Assembly: GCF_000717595.1 (NCBI RefSeq)
Contig: NZ_JNZO01000024.1
Coordinates: forward strand, 109,092-173,091
Direction: 5' to 3'
From: Streptomyces flavochromogenes
GTDB lineage: Bacteria; Actinomycetota; Actinomycetes; Streptomycetales; Streptomycetaceae
DNA length: 64,000 nt
The notes below the pieces were generated by a model that saw nothing but the letters and a program-made list of their open reading frames with translations, had not been told where the DNA came from and ran no database searches. Both the position numbers and the translations under genes were made by a program. This document shows positions 34,036 to 43,640 of this stretch, piece by piece; position 1 is the stretch's first letter, and every line of letters starts with the position of its first letter.

Positions 34036-35555
34036 CGCCCGGCCTCCTGCGTCGTGTTCAGAATGTTGACGCCCCGGAAGAGGGCGGAGGGGCAGCCGTG
34101 GGAGACCGCGGCGACCTGGCCCGGCTGGGCCTTGCCGCAGTTGAAGGCGCCACCGAGCACGTACGTCTGCGGGCCTCCGACCTGCTCCATCGAGCCCCAG
34201 AAGTCGGTGGTCGTCGCCTGGTAGGCCACGTCCCGCAGCTGACCGGCGAGCCGCCCGTTCTCGATGCGGAAGAAGCGCTGCCCGGTGAACTGGAAGTTGT
34301 AGCGCTGCATGTCGATCGACCAGGACCGGTCGCCGACCACGTAGATGCCGCGCTCCACACCCCCGATCAGGTCCTCGGTCGACAGACCGCCCGGGTCCGG
34401 CTGGAGCGAGACGTTCGCCATCCGCTGCACCGGCACGTGCGCGGGGGAGTCGGCGAAGGCGCAGCCGTTCGACCGGCCGAGGCCGGTCAGCTTCGCGATC
34501 CGCCGGTCCAGCTGGTAGCCGACGAGGGTGCCGTCCTTGACCAGGTCCCAGCTCTGCGCCTCGACGCCCTCGTCGTCGAAGCCCACGGTCGCGAGACCGT
34601 GCTCGGCGGTCCGGTCTCCCGTCACGTTCATGATCGAGGAGCCGTACGCCAGCTTGCCCAGCTGGTCGAAGGTCGCGAACGAGGTGCCCGCGTACGCCGC
34701 CTCGTAGCCCAGCGCCCGGTCCAGCTCGGTGGCGTGCCCGATCGACTCGTGGATCGTCAGCCAGAGGTTCGACGGGTCGACGACCAGGTCGTACCGGCCC
34801 GCCTCGACGCTCGGCGCCCGCATCTTCTCGGCGAGCAGGGCCGGAATCTCGTCCAGCTCCTTGTCCCAGTCCCAGCCGGTGCCCGTCAGGTACTCCCAGC
34901 CCCGTCCGACCGGCGGCGCGATCGTCCGCATCGAGTCGAACTCGCCGGTCGTCCCGTCGACGGCGACCGCCGTGAGCTGCGGGTGCAGGCGGACCCGCTG
35001 CTGGGTGGTCACGGTGCCGGCGGTGTCCGCGTAGAACTTGTTCTCGTGGACGGTGAGCAGCGAGGCGTCCACGTGCGCCACGCCCTCCGCCCCCAGCAGC
35101 CGGGAACTCCAGTCGGCGAGCAGTGCGCTCTTCTCCTCGCCGGGGATGGAGAACGGGTCGATCTCGTACGAGGAGACCCAGGTGCGCTCCTCGTGGACCG
35201 GCTCCGCCGCGAGCTCGACCCGCTCGTCGGAGCCGGCCGCCGCGATCACCTTGGCGGACAGCTTCGCCATGGCGACCGCCTGCGAGGCGACCTTCGCGGC
35301 CCCGTCCATGGTCAGGTCGACCCCGGACGCGAAGCCCCAGGCCCCGCCGTGCACCACCCGCACCGCGTAGCCGAGGTCCGTGGTGTCCGAGGAACCGGAC
35401 GGTTTGGCGTCGCGCAGCCGCCACGAGGCGCTGCGCACCCGCTCCAGGCGGAAGTCCGCGTGCTCGGCACCGAGCGCGCGCGCTCGGGCGAGCGCCGCGT
35501 CGGCGAGCGCCCGCAGGGGCAGCGCGACGAACGAAGGGTCGATCTGGTGGACCAC
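34032..35555 (-). CDS. tldD: TldD subunit of the TldD/E metalloprotease
   Basis: The 507-aa catalytic subunit has the zinc motif H269-ESIG-H274 and downstream metal-binding Cys in GGAFNCGKAQPGQVAAVSHG near the C-terminus. TldD/E cleaves unstructured peptides and matures some ribosomal peptides. GTG 35555 is chosen with GCGAGG 6 bases upstream and the family start HQIDPSF. The gene is divergent from the giant ATPase gene, with about 210 bases between them. On the minus strand a good -35 (TTGACT) is present in that gap, but its -10 is unclear. Confidence 0.94.
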   Translation of the reverse strand: MVHQIDPSFVALPLRALADAALARARALGAEHADFRLERVRSASWRLRDAKPSGSSDTTDLGYAVRVVHGGAWGFASGVDLTMDGAAKVASQAVAMAKLSAKVIAAAGSDERVELAAEPVHEERTWVSSYEIDPFSIPGEEKSALLADWSSRLLGAEGVAHVDASLLTVHENKFYADTAGTVTTQQRVRLHPQLTAVAVDGTTGEFDSMRTIAPPVGRGWEYLTGTGWDWDKELDEIPALLAEKMRAPSVEAGRYDLVVDPSNLWLTIHESIGHATELDRALGYEAAYAGTSFATFDQLGKLAYGSSIMNVTGDRTAEHGLATVGFDDEGVEAQSWDLVKDGTLVGYQLDRRIAKLTGLGRSNGCAFADSPAHVPVQRMANVSLQPDPGGLSTEDLIGGVERGIYVVGDRSWSIDMQRYNFQFTGQRFFRIENGRLAGQLRDVAYQATTTDFWGSMEQVGGPQTYVLGGAFNCGKAQPGQVAAVSHGCPSALFRGVNILNTTQEAGR

Positions 35556-35765
35556 GAGCGGCCTCGCTCTCGGTGATCGGAAGGCTGTGGTGGAGCAGTG
35601 GTGGAGCTGTCGTTGATCTGCCACGGAAGTCAATCACGGGACGGCCCGCCGAGTCGGCGCATTGTGGTGCGACCGTCGCCGCGCCTGCCCCAACAGGCCG
35701 TCGTTCACCCCGTATTGGGGAATCGGAATAGGGCATTGGCATAGCTCCCGTGTTGATGGGATGAG

Positions 35766-38700
35766 ATGATCGACGCCATGCACGGGTGGGTGAACGGAGT
35801 CCGGTCCTGGCTGTCGTCGCTGGACGAGGAGGCACTCAGATCCCTGCTGACCTGGCATCGGTGCTTACGGGGCGACCGACACGCCCACACGTCGGACCGG
35901 CCGCCGCGGCCCGCACCCCCCTCACGGCGGGAACTGCACGCGGTACGGGTGCGCCTCGCCAAGGCCCAGCAGGGCCAGCTGACGAGCATCGCCTCCTGCG
36001 GGCTCGTCTGGGCGGTGAAGGCGCTCCACACGGAGTACGGGTTCTCGCACCGCGCCCTCGCGGAACCCACCCTCGACGAACTCCTCGCCATGCTCAGGGT
36101 GCTCGACCCGCCGCTCGCCCGCTGCGCCCTCTACGGGATGCTCCTGCCCGGCACGAGCCGGCTGCCGGTGGGACCTCTGGCCCGGGAGCACGGGGCGGCG
36201 TTACAGGCCGCCGCGGACAGCAGCCCGCCGCCCGGCGCGCACGAGATCGGCGCGCGCTTCGAGGCCCTGGAGGCGGCGGCCGCACCGGAGGACCCCGAGG
36301 CCGGTTCCGCGGTCACGGAGGCCCCCGCGGAGGCCCCGGACGGCCCGTGGGCCCCTGATGACCTCCCCCGGAGTGGCGCCCTGTCCGACTCCGTCCTTCC
36401 GACGACGACACCCGACCGTGAGGATGCCGCTTCCGTGCCCGTTCCCGGCCCCGAACCCCTGGTCGACCTTTCCGCGTCGCTCGCCCGGCTGAGGCAGGAC
36501 GGCGAACGGCTGGCCGCCGTCCTGCGCGCCGCCGCGGACGCCGTCGAGGCAGGGCCGCTGCCCGCGGACGCACCCGGCGACGCGATCGCCGCCTGGACCG
36601 GGGACCGCGAGCGGCTCGCCGAAGCGCTCGCCGCCGAGGGAGTCGACTGGGGGCCGGACCTCGGATACTCCGACGCCGGGGCCGGGTTGACCCGTCTGCG
36701 GGAGGCCCGCGCCGAACAGGCCGACGCTCTGCGCCGCAAGGCGGTCCGCTACACCGAACTCCTGGAGTGGGCCGACGACGAGGAGGAGGCCGCCGACCTC
36801 CGCCGTCACCTGGAACGCATCGAGGCGCAGCTGCGCGACCTCGGCGCCCCGGCGGGGGAGGAGCCCGCCGCCGGCCCCGAGGAGCCCGCCGCGCCCGGCG
36901 GCCAGGGCACCGGCCCGGTGGAGGAGGCCCCGGTCGGACGGACCGAGCACGGCACCGGGGACGCGACCGCGATGACCGGCGGTGGCCGGGTCCGGGCGGG
37001 CGCCTCCGCGATCGAGGCGGTGCGCCGGGCGGTCGAGCCCCCGCCGCCGACTCCGCTGCTCACCCCGGCCCCGTCGACCGCGCACCCGACGGCACCGGTC
37101 CAGGCCGCCCCGCCCACCCAGCCGCCCGCGCCCGCGCGGGCCTCCTCCCCGGCGCAGGCCTCCGTGCCCGCCGAGCAGACGGCGCCCGCCCCGGCCGCCG
37201 TGCCCGCCCAGCAGACGGCGCCCGCCCCGATCCAGGAGCCCGCGCCCGCCACCGAGCGGGACACGGTTCCCACGCCCGTCGCCGTTCCCACGCCCGCCGA
37301 GCCCGCCCCCGTTCCTGTCGCCGAGCCCACCCCCGTACCGGCCTCGTCCTCGCCTCAGGCCCCCGCGCAGGCCCGACCGTCCCAGCCGCAGGCCCCCGTC
37401 GAGGACGAGCCCTGGCCCCCGGGGGTGGCCGCGCCCGACTGGGACCCGTACGCGCCCTGGGACACCGGCAGCGAGCCGCCCGTCGGACGGCTGCTGCGGG
37501 ACGGGCGGCTCGCCGAGGCGTACTGGATGACCGTGGCCTCCCGGGAGAGCGACGTCCGGGCGCGGACGCTCGCCTTCGCCGCCGCCGCGTTCGGCTGCGT
37601 CTCGGACAGCGAGGCCACCCCCGTGCAGATGGCCCACGAGCTCGACCCCGCGCTCGCCGCGCAGGACCGTGAGGCGCATCTCGTGGCCCTCGCGGCAGCC
37701 CTGCGCACCGGGCTCACCGCTCGCTGGCCGCACGGCCTGATCAGCGGTTTCGTGATGCCGTCCGGGCTCACCGGCCCCTGGCAGCAGCTGCTCACCGTGC
37801 TCGTCGCCGCCGTCCGGGACGGCCGTGCCTTCGAGCCCGGCATGCTCCAGGGCAGCGCCGAAGGCCTGGAGGCCGCCACCCGCGAGGAGATCGGTCTGAC
37901 CGCCCGGCAGCTGCTCGACGACCTGCCGCGCCGCAAGATGAAGTACCAGCGGGCGTCGCAGGTGCTCCAGTACCTCGTCGGCCCCTCGGGCCCGGTGCGG
38001 CAGGCTCTGAACGAGGTCGTCGAGTGGTCCGCCCAGAGCCCCGCGCAGTACACCGGCACGCCCGGCTTCCGCGCCCTGGGCGAGGAGTTGTGGCGGGCGG
38101 AGGACATCGACCGGCTCATCGAGGACACGGACGCCCTGTTCCGTACGTCGAAGCAGGCCAAGGAACCGATCACCGCCGGGGCGCTCCGGCAGCTGCACAC
38201 CGCCTGCCGGTCCGTCGGCGAGCTCCTCATGCGCGCCGAGGCCGCCCACGCCGCCGCCCGGCCGCACCAGGGGGTGAGCGAGCGCGGCATCCCCGAGCTG
38301 GCCTCCGTCCTGCGGCACCTGGCCGAGGAACCCGCCCCGTCCGGTACCGGAGGCGCGGCCCTCGGGCTGCTGCGCGCCTGGCTGACCGGCGAGCAGGTGC
38401 GCTCCGCCGACGCGGCCGCCGACCGGCTCCGCGAGAACGGCGGACCCGTCCCGCCCGCCGGCGCCCTCCTCCGCCTGCCCGACCTGCCCAGGGACGCGCT
38501 GGGCGACCCGGACCTCGCCGACCCCAGGGCGGCCCGCCGGATCGCCGCCCTTCTGACCCCCGCCGACGCCGAGTACGCGCTCGCCCGCTACCTCGACGAC
38601 GGTGATCTGCACCTCGCCAAGGCGCTGATCGCCGCGGTCGAGAACGAGCCGGAGGAGTACGGGTGCACCGACCCCGAGTGGGGTGAGACGGCGGCCCGGC

Positions 38701-41700
38701 GGCTCGCCCAGGGCCACGAGGACTGGCGGCGCGCGGTCGCCGAGCACCACCGCGCGGCGGCCGGACTGCTCGCCCAGATGCGGACCCTCAACCAGCTCGC
38801 CGCCGACGAGGAGCGGGAGTTCGTGGGCCGGCTCCAGGAGTTCGCCGACGGCGAGGAGGCGGGCCGCTACCGCTTCGCCGTCGACGCGCTCCGCACCCTG
38901 GAGGCGGAGCTCGTCACCCTCGTCGAGACCTACACCCGGCAGCTCCGCGAGAACCTCGCCCAGCTGCGCTCCCGCCCCGACCGGCCGCTCTCCGCCGCCG
39001 ACCACGACCGCATCGCCCGCCTCATCGACGAGGGGGACACGGTGACGGCCCAGGAGTTCCTGGCCCTCGCGACGAGTCACAAACCACTGCCGGAGCGCCC
39101 CGCCGACGACGGCTCGGAGCTCGCCGCCTTCCTCACCGGTGTCACCGCGCCCGACGCGCCGAAGGGCGGCGGCGAGGGCATCGACGCCGACTGGTGGGCG
39201 AAGCACTACGGGGACCCGGACGCCTCGCTCACCCCGGCGGCCGGCAACGGCCTGGAGTCCTGGGCGGCCCTCTGCACCTCGCAGGGCAGGCGCGGTGAAT
39301 GGCAGCAGCACATCCCCCGGGTGCTGCGGCTGCTCGGCCTCGAACTCTCCACCCACCAGGTCACCGCCGAGCGGGTCGCCCTCGGCCAGGGCATGCGCCG
39401 CTTCAAGGTGCGCGCCCGCGTCGCCGAACGCGCCGGCTACGTCGCCGCGCTCGGCTCCCGGGCCTCCTCGTACACCGTCCTGCTCATCTGGGAGGAGCAG
39501 CCGGCCGACGGCCCGCTGGCCCACCTGGAGGACGCCGACGTCGGCGCCAACATCGTGCTCTACCTGCATCCGCTCGGCATGGAGGGACGGCGCGGACTCG
39601 CCGAGTCCGCCCGCTCCTTCGCCCAGCAGGCACTGGTCGTCGACTCCGCGGTGATGGGCTGGATGGCGGCACGCGCCCCCGGCTCCTTCCGCTCGCTCCA
39701 GCGCGTGACCCTGCCGTGGGCCGCGTACAACCCGTACACGCCCTTCGTCGCCGGCCTCGTCCCGCCCGAGGTGTTCTACGGCCGTGACGAGGAGATGCGC
39801 GAGGTGATGGGCCGCGAGGGCGGCATGTTCCTCTACGGAGGCCGCCAGCTCGGCAAGTCCGCGCTGCTGCGCCGGGTCGCGGAGATCTTCCCGAGCCGCG
39901 CCGACGCCCATGTCGCCGTCTACCTCGACCTCCTGAAGGCGGAGATCGGCCACGCCGAGGCCCCCGACCGGATCTGGAGCAGGCTGGTCGAGGACCTCAA
40001 GCGCAAGGGCGTCTTCGGCAACAAGATGTCGGAGCAGGCCAATCCCGACGTCGTCGTCCGCAACATCCAGTCCTGGCTCGACGAGGACGACACCCGCCGG
40101 ATCCTGGTCCTCGCCGACGAGGCCGACGCCTTCCTCAACACCGACTCGCGGCGCGCCTACCGCGTCGGCAGCGAGTCGACGTTCCCCAACGTCATGCACT
40201 TCCAGCGGCTGATGGAGCAGACCGAACGCCGCTTCAAGATCGTCTTCGCGGGTCTGCACCAGGTCCAGCGCTTCGGACACCTCTCCAACGTCTCCACCGT
40301 GCACGGTGGTCCCGACGTCCTGGTCGGCCCGCTCGGCACCCAGGCGGCCGTCCGGCTCGTCACCGAACCCATGGCCGCGCTCGGCTACTTCTTCGAACGC
40401 CCCGAGCTGGTCTGGCGGATCCTCGCCATCACCAACTACCAGGCCAACCTGGTGCAGATCTTCTGCCGCGAACTCGTCCGCGTCCTCCACGACCGCCCCT
40501 ACTCCTGGTCGGGGAACCCGGTCCGGATCACCGAGGACGACGTCCAGAAGGTCGCCGCCTCGGAGACCGTGCGCCGCCAGATCGCCGAACGGCTCCGCTT
40601 CACCATCAACCTGGAGGACCGCTACCGGGTCCTCGCCCTCGTCATCGCCCTGTGCAGCCTCAAGGACAACTACCGCGGCGACTACTCCGCGAGCGAGCTG
40701 CTCCAGGAGGCCCGGGAGGCCTGGCCCGAGGGATTCGAGATGCTCAGCGCCAAGCAGGCGCAGATCTTCCTCACCGAGATGGTCGGCCTCGGCCTGCTCA
40801 TCCAGCTCGGCGACCGCTCCCGCTTCGCCGTCCGCAGCCCCAACGTCGTCAACATGCTCGGCACCCGCGAGGAGCTCGAACTCGAACTCCGCGAGACCGA
40901 GTTCGGCCTGCCGTACGACTACAACCCGCACGCCGCCCGGCGCATCCTCGGCCGCGACGCCCGCCACGTCCAGACCTACAGCCCGCTGACCGAGGAGCAG
41001 CTCCACGAGACCGCCCAGTCCGGCGTCAGCCTCATCGGCGCCACGGCGCTCCACCGGCCCGAACTGGTCCGGCGCGCGGTCACCGCGTTCGCCGAGAACC
41101 GCGGCGTCGACGTCGTCCCGTACGCCCACGGGGACGATCTCGCGGCCCTCCTCAAGAGCCGTCGCCGCAAGGCCCATGTGATCATCGCCGACCTGCGCGG
41201 CGCCGCCGTCGACGAACTCCGCGAGACCGTACGCTCCCTCCTCGTCCACGCCGGACCCGCCGCCGACCGCCTCGTCCGGCAGACCGAGCGGCGCAGCGGC
41301 GGCAACGAGAACCGCTCCGTCGTGGTCGTCGCCGGCCCGGCCGCGCTCGCCGAACTCGCCGCCGACGACGGGCACGAGGAGCTGTCCGTGCGATGGCTGC
41401 GGCCCGAGCGGTGGACCGCGGACGCCCTGCGCGCCTGGTCGGAATGCCCCTTCGTCTCCCGCGAGGACCGCGACCGGCTGGTCGCCGCGACCGGCGGCTG
41501 GCCCCGCTGGATGGAGGCCGCCGTCACGGACGTCTCCGTGCACGGCGCGACCCTGGACAACGCCGTCGAGCGGATCCGCGCCCTCATCGCCGGCCCCCGC
41601 AACATCGAGGAGCACCTGCGCCTCTCCGGACTCGACGCACGCGACCTGGACCTCCTCGCGGCCTGGACGGGCTACGTGGGGGAGGGCCAGGGCGTGCCGC

Positions 41701-41864
41701 GCGACGACGTCGGGGCGGCCGTCGAGCTCTCCGACGCGGACACCGACGCCTGGCTGCAGCACCTGGGCCGGCTCGGCGTCCTCGACGAGACGCCCGAGGG
41801 CTTCGCGGTCGAACCGGTCACGTACCGCGCGGTGCGGTCCCGGGCGGCCGCAGGGGAGAAGTGA
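35766..41864 (+). CDS. Giant multidomain P-loop ATPase, 2032 aa (candidate conflict-system NTPase)
   Basis: I do not recognise a named family. Visible parts: N-terminal helices (1-150); a second helical part (225-355) with coiled-coil LEWADDEEEAADLRRHLERI; a Pro/Ala-rich linker (about 360-555); long alpha-helical region (560-1110) with a coiled coil near 1000-1110; alpha/beta domain (1140-1320). An ATPase follows: the STAND/ORC-type GRDEEM motif (about 1340), Walker A GGRQLGKS (1358-1365), Walker B ILVLADEAD (1446-1454) and a winged-helix (1616-1700). A second alpha/beta plus winged-helix unit (1750-2032) lacks a Walker A. ATG 35766 is preferred; ATG 35778 is possible. The 527-aa gene follows after 1 base. 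Confidence 0.85.
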   Translation: MIDAMHGWVNGVRSWLSSLDEEALRSLLTWHRCLRGDRHAHTSDRPPRPAPPSRRELHAVRVRLAKAQQGQLTSIASCGLVWAVKALHTEYGFSHRALAEPTLDELLAMLRVLDPPLARCALYGMLLPGTSRLPVGPLAREHGAALQAAADSSPPPGAHEIGARFEALEAAAAPEDPEAGSAVTEAPAEAPDGPWAPDDLPRSGALSDSVLPTTTPDREDAASVPVPGPEPLVDLSASLARLRQDGERLAAVLRAAADAVEAGPLPADAPGDAIAAWTGDRERLAEALAAEGVDWGPDLGYSDAGAGLTRLREARAEQADALRRKAVRYTELLEWADDEEEAADLRRHLERIEAQLRDLGAPAGEEPAAGPEEPAAPGGQGTGPVEEAPVGRTEHGTGDATAMTGGGRVRAGASAIEAVRRAVEPPPPTPLLTPAPSTAHPTAPVQAAPPTQPPAPARASSPAQASVPAEQTAPAPAAVPAQQTAPAPIQEPAPATERDTVPTPVAVPTPAEPAPVPVAEPTPVPASSSPQAPAQARPSQPQAPVEDEPWPPGVAAPDWDPYAPWDTGSEPPVGRLLRDGRLAEAYWMTVASRESDVRARTLAFAAAAFGCVSDSEATPVQMAHELDPALAAQDREAHLVALAAALRTGLTARWPHGLISGFVMPSGLTGPWQQLLTVLVAAVRDGRAFEPGMLQGSAEGLEAATREEIGLTARQLLDDLPRRKMKYQRASQVLQYLVGPSGPVRQALNEVVEWSAQSPAQYTGTPGFRALGEELWRAEDIDRLIEDTDALFRTSKQAKEPITAGALRQLHTACRSVGELLMRAEAAHAAARPHQGVSERGIPELASVLRHLAEEPAPSGTGGAALGLLRAWLTGEQVRSADAAADRLRENGGPVPPAGALLRLPDLPRDALGDPDLADPRAARRIAALLTPADAEYALARYLDDGDLHLAKALIAAVENEPEEYGCTDPEWGETAARRLAQGHEDWRRAVAEHHRAAAGLLAQMRTLNQLAADEEREFVGRLQEFADGEEAGRYRFAVDALRTLEAELVTLVETYTRQLRENLAQLRSRPDRPLSAADHDRIARLIDEGDTVTAQEFLALATSHKPLPERPADDGSELAAFLTGVTAPDAPKGGGEGIDADWWAKHYGDPDASLTPAAGNGLESWAALCTSQGRRGEWQQHIPRVLRLLGLELSTHQVTAERVALGQGMRRFKVRARVAERAGYVAALGSRASSYTVLLIWEEQPADGPLAHLEDADVGANIVLYLHPLGMEGRRGLAESARSFAQQALVVDSAVMGWMAARAPGSFRSLQRVTLPWAAYNPYTPFVAGLVPPEVFYGRDEEMREVMGREGGMFLYGGRQLGKSALLRRVAEIFPSRADAHVAVYLDLLKAEIGHAEAPDRIWSRLVEDLKRKGVFGNKMSEQANPDVVVRNIQSWLDEDDTRRILVLADEADAFLNTDSRRAYRVGSESTFPNVMHFQRLMEQTERRFKIVFAGLHQVQRFGHLSNVSTVHGGPDVLVGPLGTQAAVRLVTEPMAALGYFFERPELVWRILAITNYQANLVQIFCRELVRVLHDRPYSWSGNPVRITEDDVQKVAASETVRRQIAERLRFTINLEDRYRVLALVIALCSLKDNYRGDYSASELLQEAREAWPEGFEMLSAKQAQIFLTEMVGLGLLIQLGDRSRFAVRSPNVVNMLGTREELELELRETEFGLPYDYNPHAARRILGRDARHVQTYSPLTEEQLHETAQSGVSLIGATALHRPELVRRAVTAFAENRGVDVVPYAHGDDLAALLKSRRRKAHVIIADLRGAAVDELRETVRSLLVHAGPAADRLVRQTERRSGGNENRSVVVVAGPAALAELAADDGHEELSVRWLRPERWTADALRAWSECPFVSREDRDRLVAATGGWPRWMEAAVTDVSVHGATLDNAVERIRALIAGPRNIEEHLRLSGLDARDLDLLAAWTGYVGEGQGVPRDDVGAAVELSDADTDAWLQHLGRLGVLDETPEGFAVEPVTYRAVRSRAAAGEK

Positions 41865-41865
41865 G

Positions 41866-43449
41866 GTGACGCGTACGGAGCCGCGCACGGGCGTCCGGCC
41901 GGTGCCTCCCGGCGACCTGCCGGGCGTACGGGCCCAGCTGCGCGGGGTCGCCTCCGACCTCGCCGCCGGGCGCAACTGCCTCTGGCTGGTCACCGACGCC
42001 ATGGTGGAGTCGGGGCTGGCGGACGAGCTGTACCGGGGTGCGCTGTTCGGCAGTCCGGTACGCGTCGACGTACCGGCCCCGGCGTTCCCCCGCGCGCGCG
42101 AGCCGGAACCGGAGCGCGAGGCGGAGAAGGGCGACGACCGGTGGACGGACGGCGACGAGCTGCCGTACCTCGACCTGCCCGACGACGGCTTCGACCTCGA
42201 CCTCGGCTGGTCGCTGGAGGGCCGCCCGCCCCTCGTACCGGCACCCCGCACGGAACCCGCGGGCCCCCGGCGCGACCCGTACGGCCTCCTCGCCCGCCTC
42301 GCCGGTGAACTCGGCGTCGACGCCGACTCGGCCGTCGCGACCCTGGTCGCCCCGGGCCGAGACCGCCGCCCGGTCGTCGGCGTCCGGGGCTGGACCGAAC
42401 CGGACGACCACGACAGCGGTACGGGGCAGGGCGCAGGGGGAGGAGCCGGAGCGGGCACGCGCGCGCGTGGCGGAGCCGTCGAGCGGCTGTTCCGCCTGCT
42501 CGCCGCCGCGGTCAAGGACGCCGGACTCCCGCCGGGCGAGCGCCCTCGCCTCCTGGTCGTCGCCCGCCTCCGCGACCTGCCGGAACCGCTCCCGGACGAG
42601 CTCCGCCGCGGCCTCGGCGACACCGCCGTGCACTGGTGGTGGGGCGCCCTCGGCAGGCTCGACACCGCCACCGCCGTCGCGCCGATCCTCGACCACGGCC
42701 CGGACACCTCCGGCCGCGACCGCGATCCGCTCGCCGAGCGGATCCGCCGCGCGGTGCGGTCCGAGACCGTGGTCGAGATCTGCGGCCCCGACCTGGAGCT
42801 CGCGCGGCTGCTCGCCCTGGAGTGGGACGGCGCGCAGCACACCCTCGGCACCGCTCTCGGCCGTTGTCTCGCGACGACGCCCGGCCCCGCCCCGTCCGAC
42901 TGCCCGCCACTGCGGCGGATCGGCGCCCTGCTGAGGCCGGGCGCCGAGCTCCGCCAGGCGTGGGCGGTCGGCGCCGTCGTCTCCTGGGAAGGCAGGCTCC
43001 GCGCCCACGTCGGTGTCTGGCACCCGGCGGCCCCGGCGGACGGACCGGTGCCGTCGCCCGACGGTGACGTACGGGCCCGGCTGACCGCGCTCGTCTCCCA
43101 GGCGCAGCAGCGGGTCCTGGCGCCGTGGATAGAGGAGGCCCGGCAACGCCTCGCCGTCCGGGCGCTCGGGCATCTCAACCGCCCGGCGGCCACCCTCGTC
43201 GCCGACTACGCGGACCGTCCTCCCGCCTATCTGGCGGGGGATCCGGAACGCGCGTTCCTGGAGCTCCAGGTGGGTGAGCTGCTCCGCGCCCATGTCAGCG
43301 GGGCGCTCGCGCTGCCGCCGCGCGACGCCGGTCTGCTGCGGCTCCTGGTCACCACCCGGAACGTGCTCTCGCACCGGTCCGTGCTGTACGACCGGACACT
43401 CGACGAGCTGTGCGTCGAACTCTCCCAGGCGGATCTCCGGGCCTCCTAG
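41866..43449 (+). CDS. Candidate HEPN-type effector partner of the giant ATPase, 527 aa
   Basis: The protein begins with an alpha/beta segment (LAAGRNCLWLVTDAMVES), then a linker rich in charged residues and Gly (residues 75-205, including a run of Gly/Ala near 187-200). A middle alpha/beta part follows (RLLVVARLRDLPEPLPDEL, then HWWWGALGRLDTATAV and VVEICGPDLELARLLALEW) that looks like a degenerate NTPase without a Walker A. The final 120 residues are helical and end in R498-NVLS-H503, the Rx4H arrangement of HEPN RNases, followed by YDRTLDELCVEL. GTG 41866 lies 1 base after the ATPase stop, so the pair is one operon. The HEPN call is inference from one motif plus a helical context. Confidence 0.72.
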   Translation: MTRTEPRTGVRPVPPGDLPGVRAQLRGVASDLAAGRNCLWLVTDAMVESGLADELYRGALFGSPVRVDVPAPAFPRAREPEPEREAEKGDDRWTDGDELPYLDLPDDGFDLDLGWSLEGRPPLVPAPRTEPAGPRRDPYGLLARLAGELGVDADSAVATLVAPGRDRRPVVGVRGWTEPDDHDSGTGQGAGGGAGAGTRARGGAVERLFRLLAAAVKDAGLPPGERPRLLVVARLRDLPEPLPDELRRGLGDTAVHWWWGALGRLDTATAVAPILDHGPDTSGRDRDPLAERIRRAVRSETVVEICGPDLELARLLALEWDGAQHTLGTALGRCLATTPGPAPSDCPPLRRIGALLRPGAELRQAWAVGAVVSWEGRLRAHVGVWHPAAPADGPVPSPDGDVRARLTALVSQAQQRVLAPWIEEARQRLAVRALGHLNRPAATLVADYADRPPAYLAGDPERAFLELQVGELLRAHVSGALALPPRDAGLLRLLVTTRNVLSHRSVLYDRTLDELCVELSQADLRAS

Positions 43450-43537
43450 CCCCACGGAGAGCCCCGTCGGGGACGGGCCCGCGGCCCGGTCCGGTACCGC
43501 TCCGGGCCGGCTCCGCACGCTTCCGAGCTGTAGGGAC

Positions 43538-43567
43538 CCGACAGTGACACCCGAGCGCCACTGTCGG
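43538..43567 (+). terminator. Hairpin between the ATPase/HEPN operon and fabG
   Basis: CCGACAGTG pairs perfectly with CACTGTCGG around a 12-base loop. It is 88 bases after the effector stop and 73 bases before fabG. It may terminate the upstream operon or serve as an operator for fabG. Confidence 0.55.
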
Positions 43568-43640
43568 AGGTCGATTCCTCATGTCGGGGGCGATACCGAT
43601 AGGTTTTCGGCTACCAGACCGCTATCGAAAGGGTGATCCG

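Noticed and set aside
35556..35765. Possible divergent promoter pair between tldD and the giant ATPase gene
   Set aside because: A TTGACT-like -35 on the minus strand and TTGGGG on the plus strand lack well-placed -10 boxes; not strong enough to list.
36201..43193. Very long open frame (2330 codons) on the minus strand, opposite the giant ATPase gene
   Set aside because: It is an antisense shadow produced by high GC and codon bias; its residues are Arg/Gly/Asp-biased without motifs, while the plus strand has clear ATPase motifs.
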